Below are positions 1 to 8,405 of a DNA stretch of 64,000 nucleotides, piece after piece. The notes under the pieces were generated by a model, which searched no databases, was not told the origin of the DNA, and worked only from the letters and a program-made list of their open reading frames with translations. The position numbers were made by a program, and so were the translations under genes. Numbering within the stretch: position 1 is the stretch's first letter; every line of letters starts with the position of its first letter. Location of the stretch: assembly GCA_964613795.1 (NCBI GenBank), contig CAZTJR010000014.1, positions 10,090-74,089 on the forward strand, given 5' to 3'. Origin of the DNA: Chromatocurvus sp964613795 (GTDB lineage Bacteria; Pseudomonadota; Gammaproteobacteria; Pseudomonadales; Halieaceae).

Positions 1-1134
1 CGCCAGCAGCGTATCCACCTCGGGGTCCCCCAGAAGCGCTTTCGCTGCCTCGGCAAAACGCTCGGGGGGGGCATCACCCAGCAAGTCGACCGGGTTGCTG
101 CACTGCCAGCCGGATGGCATCACGGCTGCCAGCGCCTCGCGGGTAGAGACGGAGGGACAGGCCATTGGCAGGCCATGGTGACGAGCGCGGTTCGTGGCCA
201 TAGCCACCGGACCAGCGGCATTGGTGATCATGGCCACGCGCTGCCCAGCAGCCGCTTTCGTACCCGATGCCAGAGTCCTTGCCGCCGTGAGCAGTTCATG
301 CACGCTGCTTACGCGCACGGCACCGGCGCGTCTGACGGCGGCGTCAAACGCAGCGTCTGCCATGGGAGCCTGGTCAATCGCGGTGTCATTGATGGCACCC
401 CCGCCCGACTTGAGCACGACAACAGGCTTTACGCGCGCGGCAAGACGCAGCCCACTGACAAAGGCCCGGGAATCTGCAATACGCTCCACATAGAGAAGTA
501 TGCTGCGCGTCGCAGCATCCACCGCACAATAGTCAAGCAGATCGCCAAAATCCACATCGGCTGCCGCGCCGGGAGACGCCAGCAGCGACATCCCGAAGCG
601 ATTCGAGGCTGCCCAGTCAAGCATGGCATTGCAGAAGCCTACGGACTGTGAAAGTAGAGCAACGCGCCCGGGCCCCACCGTACTGCGCGCAAAACTGGCG
701 TTGAAGTTCCACGACGGACGCAGCACACCGAGCGTGTACGGGCCGAGCAGCGCGATACCGTGCTCGCGGGCGATCCTGACCAGCGGCTGCTGCGACAGAC
801 CATCCGTCGCCTGGCCACCGAAGCCAGCTGAAAGGACAATAGCCGCCGCTACGCCGGCATGAGCCGCATCGAGCAGCACGTCAGGGACATCGCCAGCGGG
901 AACCGCAATGACAACAAGGTCCAGCGTTGCGCCTATCGCACCTATCCGGGGATAGGCCTGCAAACCCTGCACCGTCGAGCGGCGGGAGTTGACCGGATAT
1001 ACCTCCCCGGAGAACCCGCCGCCGAGGATGTTATGCAGCACTCTGCCCCCCACGGCGTCGACACGATCGGAGGCCCCGACGACGGCAACGCTGTCTGGCT
1101 CGAACAGCCGGTGCAGGTAATGTTTCCTCGCCAT
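1..1134 (-). CDS. Pat-like NDP-forming acyl-CoA synthetase domain protein (partial, runs off left edge)
   Basis: Reading leftward from an ATG at 1134, preceded by GGGAG, the frame stays open for 378 codons to the window edge, so the C-terminus is missing. It begins with a CoA-binding Rossmann domain (VAVVGAS at residues 16-22), continues with a succinyl-CoA-ligase-like domain (LLSQS at 160-164, DWA at 173-175) and contains NPVDL at 347-351. This is the layout of ADP-forming acetyl-CoA synthetases and of the Pat/PatZ lysine acetyltransferases, which add a C-terminal GNAT domain. At residues 241-266 the Ser-His-Thr-Gly segment carrying the phospho-accepting His in active synthetases is not present, as in Pat proteins. 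I infer a Pat-like protein; the GNAT domain would lie outside the window. It is divergent from the deacetylase gene, 84 bp away. Confidence 0.8.
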   Translation of the reverse strand, partial: MARKHYLHRLFEPDSVAVVGASDRVDAVGGRVLHNILGGGFSGEVYPVNSRRSTVQGLQAYPRIGAIGATLDLVVIAVPAGDVPDVLLDAAHAGVAAAIVLSAGFGGQATDGLSQQPLVRIAREHGIALLGPYTLGVLRPSWNFNASFARSTVGPGRVALLSQSVGFCNAMLDWAASNRFGMSLLASPGAAADVDFGDLLDYCAVDAATRSILLYVERIADSRAFVSGLRLAARVKPVVVLKSGGGAINDTAIDQAPMADAAFDAAVRRAGAVRVSSVHELLTAARTLASGTKAAAGQRVAMITNAAGPVAMATNRARHHGLPMACPSVSTREALAAVMPSGWQCSNPVDLLGDAPPERFAEAAKALLGDPEVDTLLA

Positions 1135-1218
1135 GATTTCCCGCTCCCGCACTCAAGTGCATCCATGCGCAGGATACGTGACAATGGTGCCACAGGGACA
1201 AATCGGCTGGATACCCAC

Positions 1219-2142
1219 ATGACGATCGGATACATCACGCACACGGATTGCCTGCTGCACGAGTCGGGATCGGGCCACCCGGAATCCCCGGCGCGCCTAC
1301 TGACGATCAATGATCGACTGATTGCCTGCGGTCTCGATGCGGCGCTGGTGCGTCACGATGCACCTCGGGTTACCCGGAAGCAGCTGCTGCGAGTTCACGA
1401 TCCCGCCTATATCGACGCTATCGCCGCACAGAGTCCCACTGCGCGCACGATCTGGCTGGACGGTGACACCGCCATGAACCCACACAGCCTGCTTGCGGCA
1501 GAACGTGCAGCCGGCGCTGCCGCCAATGCTGTCGCTCTGGTGATGTCGGGAGAACACCGCCGCGTTTTCTGCGCAGTGCGCCCGCCAGGGCACCACGCGG
1601 AGCGGGATCGCGCCATGGGCTTCTGTCTTTACAACAACGTGGCTGTTGCCGCCTACGAGGCCCTCGAGGCCTATGGGCTATCCCGGGTCGCGATTGTCGA
1701 TTTCGATGTGCACCACGGCAACGGCACCGAGCATATTGTCGCCGGGGACCAACGGATACTGTTCTGTTCCACTTTTCAGCACCCCTTCTACCCCCACTCG
1801 GGCGCAGAGCCCTCGGCGGACAATATTGTCAACGTACCACTTGCGGCGGGCTCGGGCGGTGCAGCGTTCGCCTGTGCAGTGGAAGAATACTGGCTGCCAA
1901 GGCTGGAGGATTTCGCGCCCGAACTGGTGCTGATTTCCGCGGGCTTCGACGCCCACCAGGCTGACGACATGGCAGGCCTGGCCTTTATCGACAGTGATTA
2001 TGCCTGGGTCACTTCAGAATTGTGCCGTGTAGCCAACATCGCCGGAGAAGGCCGGATCGTGTCGTCTCTGGAGGGCGGCTATGAGCTGCATGCCCTCGCG
2101 CGCAGTGTTGAAGCCCACCTGAAAGCCCTGATCGGTCCCTGA
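1219..2142 (+). CDS. histone deacetylase family (AcuC/acetylpolyamine amidohydrolase-like) protein
   Basis: The 307-residue protein has the class I/II deacetylase fold signatures in order: HPESPARL near the N-terminus, RPPGHHAE with the catalytic His pair, a YNN segment, the metal-binding DFDVHHGNGTEH, and SAGFDAH with the second metal Asp. It should be a Zn-dependent amidohydrolase removing acetyl groups from lysines or polyamines in the cytoplasm. The frame is open upstream to 859, but that extension would run antisense through the neighbouring gene, so the ATG at 1219, where family similarity begins, is chosen; its ribosome binding site is weak. The 84-bp divergent spacing from the Pat-like gene suggests that acetylation and deacetylation are linked. 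The acylated substrate cannot be read from the sequence. Confidence 0.85.
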   Translation: MTIGYITHTDCLLHESGSGHPESPARLLTINDRLIACGLDAALVRHDAPRVTRKQLLRVHDPAYIDAIAAQSPTARTIWLDGDTAMNPHSLLAAERAAGAAANAVALVMSGEHRRVFCAVRPPGHHAERDRAMGFCLYNNVAVAAYEALEAYGLSRVAIVDFDVHHGNGTEHIVAGDQRILFCSTFQHPFYPHSGAEPSADNIVNVPLAAGSGGAAFACAVEEYWLPRLEDFAPELVLISAGFDAHQADDMAGLAFIDSDYAWVTSELCRVANIAGEGRIVSSLEGGYELHALARSVEAHLKALIGP

Positions 2143-2149
2143 AGGCCCA

Positions 2150-3958
2150 CTACACTGCCGCTATGTGCGCTACCGATTCGCCTGCCTGCTGCGCCCACCA
2201 CAGACGGGCATACTCCCCGTCACGCGATAATAAATCGCTGTGTGCGCCACTTTCGGCAATAGCGCCGTCGCGCAGAACGACAATACGGTCAGCGTCCACT
2301 ACGGTTGACAGACGATGTGCGATGACCAGCGTCGTATGCCGCTGCGCCAGTTCGCGAAACGCCGAGAGCACAGCCTGCTCCGAGTGACTGTCCAAGGATG
2401 AGGTCGCCTCGTCAAAGACCAGTATCGGCGCATCCTTCAGGATTGCCCGAGCGATGGCCACGCGCTGCTTTTCACCGCCAGAGAGCTTCAGCCCACGCTC
2501 ACCCACGCGGGTCTGCAGGCCCTCAGGAAGCTGGCTGACAAAGTCATCGAGGTGGGCAGCGCGAATCGCTTTCAGCACTGCGCCGTCGTCTGCCGCGGGA
2601 TTGCCGTAGCGAACATTCTCCAGCAGGCTGTCGTTGAACAACACGGTATCCTGGGGAACAATCGCTATGTGCCGACGCAGCGATTCCTGTGTGACCTCGC
2701 GGATATCCTGGCCGTCAATGGCAATGCGGCCAGCCACCGGGTCATAAAAACGGAACAGCAGCTTTATCAGCGTCGATTTGCCCGCGCCGCTGGCGCCGAC
2801 CAGCGCAACACGGGTTCCCGGCTCAACGCTAAGACTGAAACCATTGATGATGCTTCGTTTGTCTCCGTAAGTGAACACCACATCCTCGAAAGCTATACGT
2901 CCGTGCTCGACCTGCAGCGTCTTCGCATCCTCGGCATCGCGCACCGCAGGCTCTCGCTCCAGCAGATCAAACAGGTTCTCGATATTCGCCATGGAGCTTT
3001 TGATTTCACGGTACACGAAGCCGAGGAAGCCCAGTGGCATGAAAAGCTGCAGCATGAACTGGTTGATGAGCACGAAATCACCAAGGCTCAGCACCCCATC
3101 GCGCACCTGCCAGGCCGCCAGACCGATCATCAATGTCTGGGAAAGAGCGATGATCAGCGCCTGCCCCGCATTCAGCGCGAACAACGACAGACGATTAGAG
3201 CGTCGTGCCTGCTCCCAGGCGGCGAGCGACTCGTCGTAGCGATCGCTCTCAAAGGTCTCGTTTGTGAAGTACTTGACCGTTTCGTAATTCAGAAGACTAT
3301 CGACGGCCCGGGTGTTGCTGCTGGAATCCGCCTCATTCACCGCACGCACAAAACGGGTCCGCCACTCGGTCGCACGAAAGGAAAACGCACCGTAACCGAG
3401 CACTGCCACCACAACCACCGCCGCATAGGACAGCCCGTAATTGTATAGCAAGATGCCGGCAACCATCGCGATCTCAAACAGCGTGGGGGCGATGTTGAAA
3501 ATAAAGAAACGCATCAGGAAGCTGATACCCGTAGTGCCACGTTCGATATCCCGCGCCAGGCCGCCGGTGCGTCGATTAAGGTGATAATCAATATCCAGAC
3601 TGTGAACATGTCGAAACACCTGCAAACCAATCCGTCGCATGGCGCGTTCTGTGACTCGACCGAAGAGGGTGTCGCGCAACTCCGCGAACATCACGCTGGC
3701 GAAGCGTGCCATACCGTAGGCGATCACCAGCGACAGCAGCATGACGACCGCTATCTGCTCGCTGTCTTCAAGGTCCAGGGTGTCAACAAGCGATTTCAGA
3801 ACGAAGGGAATGGTCAGCAAAGCGCCTTTGGCAAGAAAAAGACATGCCATGGCAAGGCCGACACGGCCGGCGTTCTCGCGCAGCACCGGTAGCAGGCGCA
3901 ATAGCAGGGACCAGTTGTAGCGGCCGCTGGCCGGCTCGGATACTGATGATGGCTGCAT
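2150..3958 (-). CDS. ABC exporter of the Atm1/ABCB7 type (permease-ATPase fusion)
   Basis: The 602-residue half-transporter has a six-helix membrane domain (about residues 30-325) followed by an ATPase domain. Visible motifs are Walker A GASGAGKST, the signature LSGGEKQR, Walker B ILVFDEATSS and the H-loop IAHRLS. The membrane part resembles the Atm1/HMT family, with NRRTGGL before the third helix and NYETVKYF in the long loop. That family exports glutathione-linked sulfur or metal species. GAGGAG lies eight bases before the ATG. The gene ends 7 bp from the end of the convergent deacetylase gene and faces away from the YeeE/YedE pair across 132 bp. The transported compound is inferred from the family only. 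Confidence 0.85.
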   Translation of the reverse strand: MQPSSVSEPASGRYNWSLLLRLLPVLRENAGRVGLAMACLFLAKGALLTIPFVLKSLVDTLDLEDSEQIAVVMLLSLVIAYGMARFASVMFAELRDTLFGRVTERAMRRIGLQVFRHVHSLDIDYHLNRRTGGLARDIERGTTGISFLMRFFIFNIAPTLFEIAMVAGILLYNYGLSYAAVVVVAVLGYGAFSFRATEWRTRFVRAVNEADSSSNTRAVDSLLNYETVKYFTNETFESDRYDESLAAWEQARRSNRLSLFALNAGQALIIALSQTLMIGLAAWQVRDGVLSLGDFVLINQFMLQLFMPLGFLGFVYREIKSSMANIENLFDLLEREPAVRDAEDAKTLQVEHGRIAFEDVVFTYGDKRSIINGFSLSVEPGTRVALVGASGAGKSTLIKLLFRFYDPVAGRIAIDGQDIREVTQESLRRHIAIVPQDTVLFNDSLLENVRYGNPAADDGAVLKAIRAAHLDDFVSQLPEGLQTRVGERGLKLSGGEKQRVAIARAILKDAPILVFDEATSSLDSHSEQAVLSAFRELAQRHTTLVIAHRLSTVVDADRIVVLRDGAIAESGAHSDLLSRDGEYARLWWAQQAGESVAHIAAV

Positions 3959-4090
3959 GAAACTCCTCAGTTCAGAAAAACCGGGTCGCGTGACGACAGG
4001 ATGGACCTATCGCCGAATGAATAGGAGACTTGCCCAGCGCGCGCCATGTGATCACACTTGGCAGCAACAGCAAACAGTCGGACATAACCC

Positions 4091-4516
4091 ATGGTAAACC
4101 AATTTCTGCCACCACTGGCGGGTGGCCTTCTTATCGGTCTCTCAGCCGTATTGCTTTTGTTACTCGTCGGGCGTATTGCCGGCATCAGCGGTATCGCCTG
4201 GAACGCTGTTTCCGGTGCTGCGGACAATGGCTGGCGCTGGCTTTTTCTGCTCGGCCTGATCGGTGGCGGCGCTATATACCACTGGATCAGCGGCACTCCA
4301 GCGCCGGCGCCCAATCCCGCGGGCTGGCCCCTGGCAGCCGCTGCCGGGCTTGCCGTCGGCATTGGCGTCAGAATTGGAAACGGGTGCACTAGCGGGCATG
4401 GGGTTTGCGGACTGGGCCTGCTCTCCCTGCGCTCACTGGCAGCAACGGCAGCCTTTATGACCACCGGTGTCCTCACCGTATTTGTCATGCGCCACGTATT
4501 AGGAGGTGGGGCATGA
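4091..4516 (+). CDS. YeeE/YedE (Sulf_transp) family protein, N-terminal half
   Basis: This 141-residue protein is very hydrophobic with about four membrane segments. Its start (GGLLIGLSAVLLLLL, then GRIAGISGI) and the Cys motif GNGCTSGHGVCGLG are typical of YeeE/YedE proteins, which import thiosulfate or related sulfur compounds through conserved Cys residues. Here the family is split into two half-size proteins, as in the PmpA/PmpB arrangement. The stop overlaps the ATG of the second half, implying coupled translation. The ribosome binding site before ATG 4091 is poor. The substrate is inferred from the family. Confidence 0.85.
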   Translation: MVNQFLPPLAGGLLIGLSAVLLLLLVGRIAGISGIAWNAVSGAADNGWRWLFLLGLIGGGAIYHWISGTPAPAPNPAGWPLAAAAGLAVGIGVRIGNGCTSGHGVCGLGLLSLRSLAATAAFMTTGVLTVFVMRHVLGGGA

Positions 4517-4932
4517 AAGCACTGGCAGCGCTTATCTGCGGCCTGATGTTCGGTGCCGGTCTTGCACTGTCGGGAATGACCGATACCGCCAAGGTGCTGG
4601 GTTTCCTCGATCTTTTTGGTGACTGGGTGCCCGATCTCGCTTTCGTGATGGGCGGTGCCGTTGCGGTGACTACCGTCACTTTCACCCTGGTGCTACGCCG
4701 GCAGACGCCGGTGTTTGCGCAGACATTCTCTCTACCACAGACGCAGGCGATAGATGGCCGTCTGATGACAGGAGCCGCGCTGTTCGGGCTTGGATGGGGA
4801 CTCTACGGCTACTGCCCGGGCCCTGGCCTGACCGCGTTGATCTACGGCCACACCGGCACGCTGGCCTTTGTTGTCAGCATGTTTGCCGGCATGTGGCTGG
4901 CGGCCCGGTGGCAACAGGGCCGCTCGTCTTGA
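4513..4932 (+). CDS. YeeE/YedE (Sulf_transp) family protein, C-terminal half
   Basis: The 139-residue second half begins at ATG 4513 with AGGAGGTGGG just upstream, inside the end of the first half; a longer upstream frame has no such site. It holds LSGMTDTAKVLGFLDLFG, a known family segment, and near the C-terminus GWGLYGYCPGP with the second conserved Cys. About four membrane helices are predicted by eye. Together with the first half it should form one inner-membrane channel for a sulfur compound. No rhodanese or TusA gene lies beside it. Confidence 0.85.
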   Translation: MKALAALICGLMFGAGLALSGMTDTAKVLGFLDLFGDWVPDLAFVMGGAVAVTTVTFTLVLRRQTPVFAQTFSLPQTQAIDGRLMTGAALFGLGWGLYGYCPGPGLTALIYGHTGTLAFVVSMFAGMWLAARWQQGRSS

Positions 4933-4951
4933 ACCGCGATCGTGACAGCAG

Positions 4952-5383
4952 CTACTCCACCGCCAGACCGGCGGCATCCGCGGCCGTCATGCCCAGCGCC
5001 ATCGTCACCATATTGAAGAATTCTGCTTCGCCACTGGAAACGTTGCCATCGGCTTTCATCACCTGCACCAGACCGCGGATGATTGACACCCGCTGCTGCC
5101 GACTGAGCCGGGGCGCCACTTCGGCGAGATACTTGTGTAACGGCGCGGACTCATACAGCTTCGACAAAGCGGCCGTGCGAATGTCGCTACTCGTAATGTC
5201 CTCACCGAGGTATTCCTTTATCACAGCCTGCACGCTCGCGATTTCTGCCGGGTGCGTATAGGCATCCGCATCGGTCGCTCGCGATAGCACCAGCACGAAA
5301 AGCTCACGATACACTTCATCGTCTGCCGTGGCCTCCTGCTCCCGGAAAAGCTTGGTCAGACGGCTGAAATTGGTAAGTGGCAT
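4952..5383 (-). CDS. TerB-family (tellurite-resistance-like) protein
   Basis: The 143-residue soluble, mostly helical protein has two acidic stretches typical of TerB folds: ATDADAYTHPAE around residues 33-44, and KADGNVSSGEAEFFN near residue 115. TerB domains are small all-helical, metal-binding modules; their biochemical role is unclear. The ATG at 5383 is preferred over upstream starts because GGAG sits eight bases before it and similarity begins there. It is convergent with the YeeE/YedE pair, 19 bp away. No other ter gene is in the window, so tellurite resistance should not be assumed. Confidence 0.75.
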   Translation of the reverse strand: MPLTNFSRLTKLFREQEATADDEVYRELFVLVLSRATDADAYTHPAEIASVQAVIKEYLGEDITSSDIRTAALSKLYESAPLHKYLAEVAPRLSRQQRVSIIRGLVQVMKADGNVSSGEAEFFNMVTMALGMTAADAAGLAVE

Positions 5384-5526
5384 TGCGGTATCTCCGTTGT
5401 TGATGTCGCGCGACAGCATAATCTTTTCCGTCGGATTTGAACACTCAGCTGCGCGAGCAGGAAAAGACCCACCCGCGCGTGATCGCCCCACTTCCTCTGC
5501 CTGAGGCTTGGACGGTCGTAGGCGTC

Positions 5527-5610
5527 AAAAAAGGCGGCTCGTTCGGACGTCGAAACCGGCGTTATCGCAATAACGCCGACGGTGACACCGGCACAAACGA
5601 GACCCGCCTT
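5527..5610 (-). terminator. large branched intrinsic terminator of the TonB receptor gene
   Basis: On the minus strand, 20 nt after the receptor stop, an outer stem pairs 5605-5610 with 5531-5536 (6 bp) and 5596-5601 with 5538-5543 (6 bp). Inside it sits a perfect 9-bp hairpin (5557-5565 with 5570-5578, four-base loop). The outer stem runs straight into six T residues at its end. It also faces the TerB gene start. Confidence 0.75.
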
Positions 5611-5629
5611 CTGTGCTGCCTTATCCCGC

Positions 5630-7792
5630 CTAGAACATGAAACGCACACCCGCCTCTATGCTCTCGCCGGCCTGCGGCGCGAAGTTGCGTAGGAAAGAGG
5701 TGCTGAGACGTATTTCCTCATCGGTGAGATTTTTCAGCTTCAGGAAAGCCAGCAGCTCGTTGTTTCCCGCAAACTGCACACGATAATCGACACCAGCGTC
5801 CCAACGGGTATATCCGTCAGTCTCGGTTTCAAAGTCACCGGGGTTATCCTGATCGCTCGCATTGAGGACCCTCACATATGCGCCCAGGGAGTCGCTGCGC
5901 CAGGAGAGTTCGCTGCCAATCCGCATTGGGGGAAGCCTCGGCACGTCACCGGCGGAGTCGAACTCGCCGGTGATCATGTCGCCAAAAACACCGAGGCTGA
6001 CGTCACCACCGGCGACGCGGGTGAGCTCAAAGCTGGACTCAAACTCCAGACCGTAAAACTGGGCGTCTTCCTGCTCGTAGATATAAACCGGCGTTTCGTC
6101 GACTTCCTCGCCTGTATTCAGCAGGAAGATATAATCGCTGAAGGTGTTATAGAACGCCGTGAGCTCCGCGAAACTGCGCTCGGTAGTCCAGGTAAGTGAC
6201 AGGTCTGCATTGAGAGACGTTTCCGTACCGAGGTCGGGGTCGCCAATTTCGACAATGCCCGTAGCGGCGTGGGTTACTAACTGCTCGTCCGTGTTGTTGA
6301 GGTTAGAGAACAGCTCCTCCGTTGAGGGTGCGCGCTCTGCGCGTGACACGGACACACCCAGATTCCAGTCACGGCTAATGCTGTAAAGTCCCGACGCAGA
6401 CAGGCTGAGACTGGTGAAGTCTTCCGAAGCGCCCGTCGCAGGATCTCGATCAACGATATCGGCGCGACCACCCAGCTCAAACTGCCAGTCTGCAGCGTGG
6501 AAATCCTGCACATAGAATACACCCCACTCAGATGAGTCAGTTTTTGGCACATAGGCCTCATCACCCACCGCTTCAAACTCGTCAGCCCGCCACTGCACAC
6601 CAAGGACGCCATGGTTATCGCCCTCGCGCACCAGCTCCAGACGGCCCTCGTAGGTCTCACGGCTGAACTGGGTGCCAATCTCAGCACCCTCAAGCTCGAC
6701 GTGCTCGTAATCCGTATAAGTCAGGAAGCCCCGCGCTACATCAATGAGGCCCGGCACAAGATCATGCACGTGTAGCTGCGTATCGTAGCGTTCCTGCTTG
6801 AGGTCGATACGGATAGCCTCGTCTTCTTCCCCGCCATGCTCCTCGCCCTCGTGCTCCTCCTCATGGCCGTGTTCCTCTTCGTCGCCGTGTTCCTCCTCAT
6901 GGCCGTGGTCTTCTTCGTGGCCGTGCTCATGCGCCCCCGGAGGGATGCCATAATTGGTTTCAAAGCTGTTGTAGGAGAAACCGACAAAGTCTCGCTCGCC
7001 AAAGTGGTAACTGCCGCCGATGGTAACAACGTCTGCGTCGCCATCCGTATTGGCAATAAAGCCATCGGAGTTCTCTAATTCCTCTTCCTCGTGATCGTGA
7101 TCCTCGTCGTGGTCTCCCTCGTGCCCACCGCCAAGGAGCGCTTCCTGCATTTCTACCGCTTCCTCGTCAATCGCCAGACCGGGGATACTTGTATCCTCGA
7201 AATCGCGAAAGGTGCCGCTGACATGAAACGCGAAGTCGCCAACGCCCCCCTCAAGTTTCAGGACACCGGTGTTCATCTCGGGGGCGTCATCGTATCGATA
7301 CTCCACGGCCCCCTGCACACCATCGATACGCTCACCGGGGATACGGTTGTCGCGCGTATTGATCACGCCGCCGATCGCCCCGCCGCCGTAAAGGAGCGTG
7401 GCCGGGCCACGCAGCACCTCAACGGAATCGGCCAGCATCGGTTCGATACTCACCGCATGATCCGGGCTGAGGCTGGACACATCGGCCGCTGCAATTGCGT
7501 TGTTGAGATTAATAGTTCGCGGACCACCCTGCCCCCGGATCACGGGCCTTCCCACACCGGGGCCAAAGGATGCATTAGAGATGCCTGGCTTGTCGCCAAG
7601 CGTTTCGCCAAGGGTACTTGCCGCCAGTCGGCGCAGTTCATCACCACTTAGCACCGTAACGGGGAGGGCTGTCTCTGCAGCCTTCTTATGAATGGGCATC
7701 GTGACCAGCACATGCTCCATTCGCGACTCGGGTACCTGTGCCATAGCCTGACTGGCAGCGCCAACGCACACCGCAATAAGGGTCTTCTTCAT
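5630..7792 (-). CDS. TonB-dependent receptor with His-rich loops, ZnuD-like
   Basis: The 720-residue protein has a signal peptide (about residues 1-18), a plug domain with PVTVLSGDELRR and the VEVLRGPATLLYGGGAIGGVIN segment, and a beta-barrel ending in a terminal Phe (VRFMF). Two segments, about residues 217-241 and 282-330, are packed with His, Asp and Glu. They fall where ZnuD-type zinc receptors have metal-binding extracellular loops. I infer TonB-driven uptake of zinc or a similar metal across the outer membrane. CAGGAG precedes the ATG. A small His/Cys protein gene ends 36 bp upstream on the same strand, and a strong terminator follows. Nickel or another metal remains possible. Confidence 0.85.
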   Translation of the reverse strand: MKKTLIAVCVGAASQAMAQVPESRMEHVLVTMPIHKKAAETALPVTVLSGDELRRLAASTLGETLGDKPGISNASFGPGVGRPVIRGQGGPRTINLNNAIAAADVSSLSPDHAVSIEPMLADSVEVLRGPATLLYGGGAIGGVINTRDNRIPGERIDGVQGAVEYRYDDAPEMNTGVLKLEGGVGDFAFHVSGTFRDFEDTSIPGLAIDEEAVEMQEALLGGGHEGDHDEDHDHEEEELENSDGFIANTDGDADVVTIGGSYHFGERDFVGFSYNSFETNYGIPPGAHEHGHEEDHGHEEEHGDEEEHGHEEEHEGEEHGGEEDEAIRIDLKQERYDTQLHVHDLVPGLIDVARGFLTYTDYEHVELEGAEIGTQFSRETYEGRLELVREGDNHGVLGVQWRADEFEAVGDEAYVPKTDSSEWGVFYVQDFHAADWQFELGGRADIVDRDPATGASEDFTSLSLSASGLYSISRDWNLGVSVSRAERAPSTEELFSNLNNTDEQLVTHAATGIVEIGDPDLGTETSLNADLSLTWTTERSFAELTAFYNTFSDYIFLLNTGEEVDETPVYIYEQEDAQFYGLEFESSFELTRVAGGDVSLGVFGDMITGEFDSAGDVPRLPPMRIGSELSWRSDSLGAYVRVLNASDQDNPGDFETETDGYTRWDAGVDYRVQFAGNNELLAFLKLKNLTDEEIRLSTSFLRNFAPQAGESIEAGVRFMF
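6858..6929 (-). repeat. four 18-bp repeats encoding His-Gly-(His/Asp)-Glu-Glu units in the receptor
   Basis: Four adjacent, slightly diverged 18-bp units (6858-6875, 6876-6893, 6894-6911, 6912-6929) each code for a six-residue His/Glu-rich repeat in one loop of the TonB-dependent receptor. The copy number may vary between strains. Confidence 0.7.
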
Positions 7793-7828
7793 GTTGTTCT
7801 CCTGATGAATTAAAAGAATATGTGGTAA

Positions 7829-8116
7829 TCAGGAGAAAAAGGGAGGACCCCGTGCATCGAAAAAATGGTGGGCAGAAGCGGTACCGGCCAGAGTGGCAGA
7901 TTCATGTACCGTATCAGCCGGGACATTGAATTGGCCCAGACTTTTACTTGAGAGAACGGCTTTGCCGTGATCAAACTGGCACTGGAAACAGTCGAGAACA
8001 GGCTGTCCATCGGTATGTTGGTGACCGACCAGCCCGAACTGCGCGCCGACAACGAAAGCCAGCAGGCATATAGCCAGCTTTCTGGAGCCTCGCTGTTGAA
8101 GTGTTTTCCAGCTCAT
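7829..8116 (-). CDS. small His/Cys protein, possible metal-handling partner of the receptor
   Basis: A 95-residue protein with one N-terminal hydrophobic segment (about residues 13-28: KLAICLLAFVVGAQFGL), then HQH, a Cys-x-x-Cys pair (DCFQCQF), two further His near the end (AHHF) and a final ARGPP motif. This pattern is seen in small proteins beside metal-uptake genes, sometimes annotated as zinc-uptake chaperones. It ends 36 bp before the TonB receptor on the same strand, so they probably share a transcript. The start is uncertain: ATG 8116 lacks a clear ribosome binding site, and ATG 8131 in the same frame is possible. Function is inferred from residues and context only. Confidence 0.6.
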   Translation of the reverse strand: MSWKTLQQRGSRKLAICLLAFVVGAQFGLVGHQHTDGQPVLDCFQCQFDHGKAVLSSKSLGQFNVPADTVHESATLAGTASAHHFFDARGPPFFS

Positions 8117-8186
8117 AGTGGCAGGTAGCATACACGAATCATGTTGCAGGTCACGCACATTCAAAGGAATGCGGTCGTCCGGCAAG

Positions 8187-8201
8187 GTAGTATAATTCAA
8201 C
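8187..8201. promoter_or_regulatory. imperfect 15-bp palindrome, possible metal-regulator site
   Basis: The sequence GTAGTATAATTCAAC matches its reverse complement at 5 of 7 paired positions. It lies 70 bp before the small His/Cys gene that leads the receptor unit. It is AT-rich in a GC-rich region and faintly resembles Zur boxes, but the match is weak. Confidence 0.25.
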
Positions 8202-8405
8202 CGCGAAAAACAACACCCTTTGAGTCCAGCTTCCTGTGCAAAATGCATCAGAACCGACATGACCCGAACGTCTTCAGGTGACCACTGCGGCCTATGACTG
8301 ACTGATTGCCAAGGTCTCGCGCAGAGTCGTTGCATTGTCGGAGGTGAACAGCGAGACTATCCCGTTTAGTGCCATGTCGACGGAAAACCGAGATAAGGGA
8401 AGACT

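Noticed and set aside
859..1218. N-terminal extension of the deacetylase
   Set aside because: Would be antisense to the Pat-like gene, and family similarity starts only at 1219.
2552..3448. Long plus-strand open frame of 298 codons
   Set aside because: It lies wholly antisense to the Atm1-like exporter, which has clear motifs; the frame is a GC-rich shadow with no family pattern.
4952..5383. Tellurite-resistance operon
   Set aside because: Only a single TerB-like gene is present; no terC, terD or terZ nearby.
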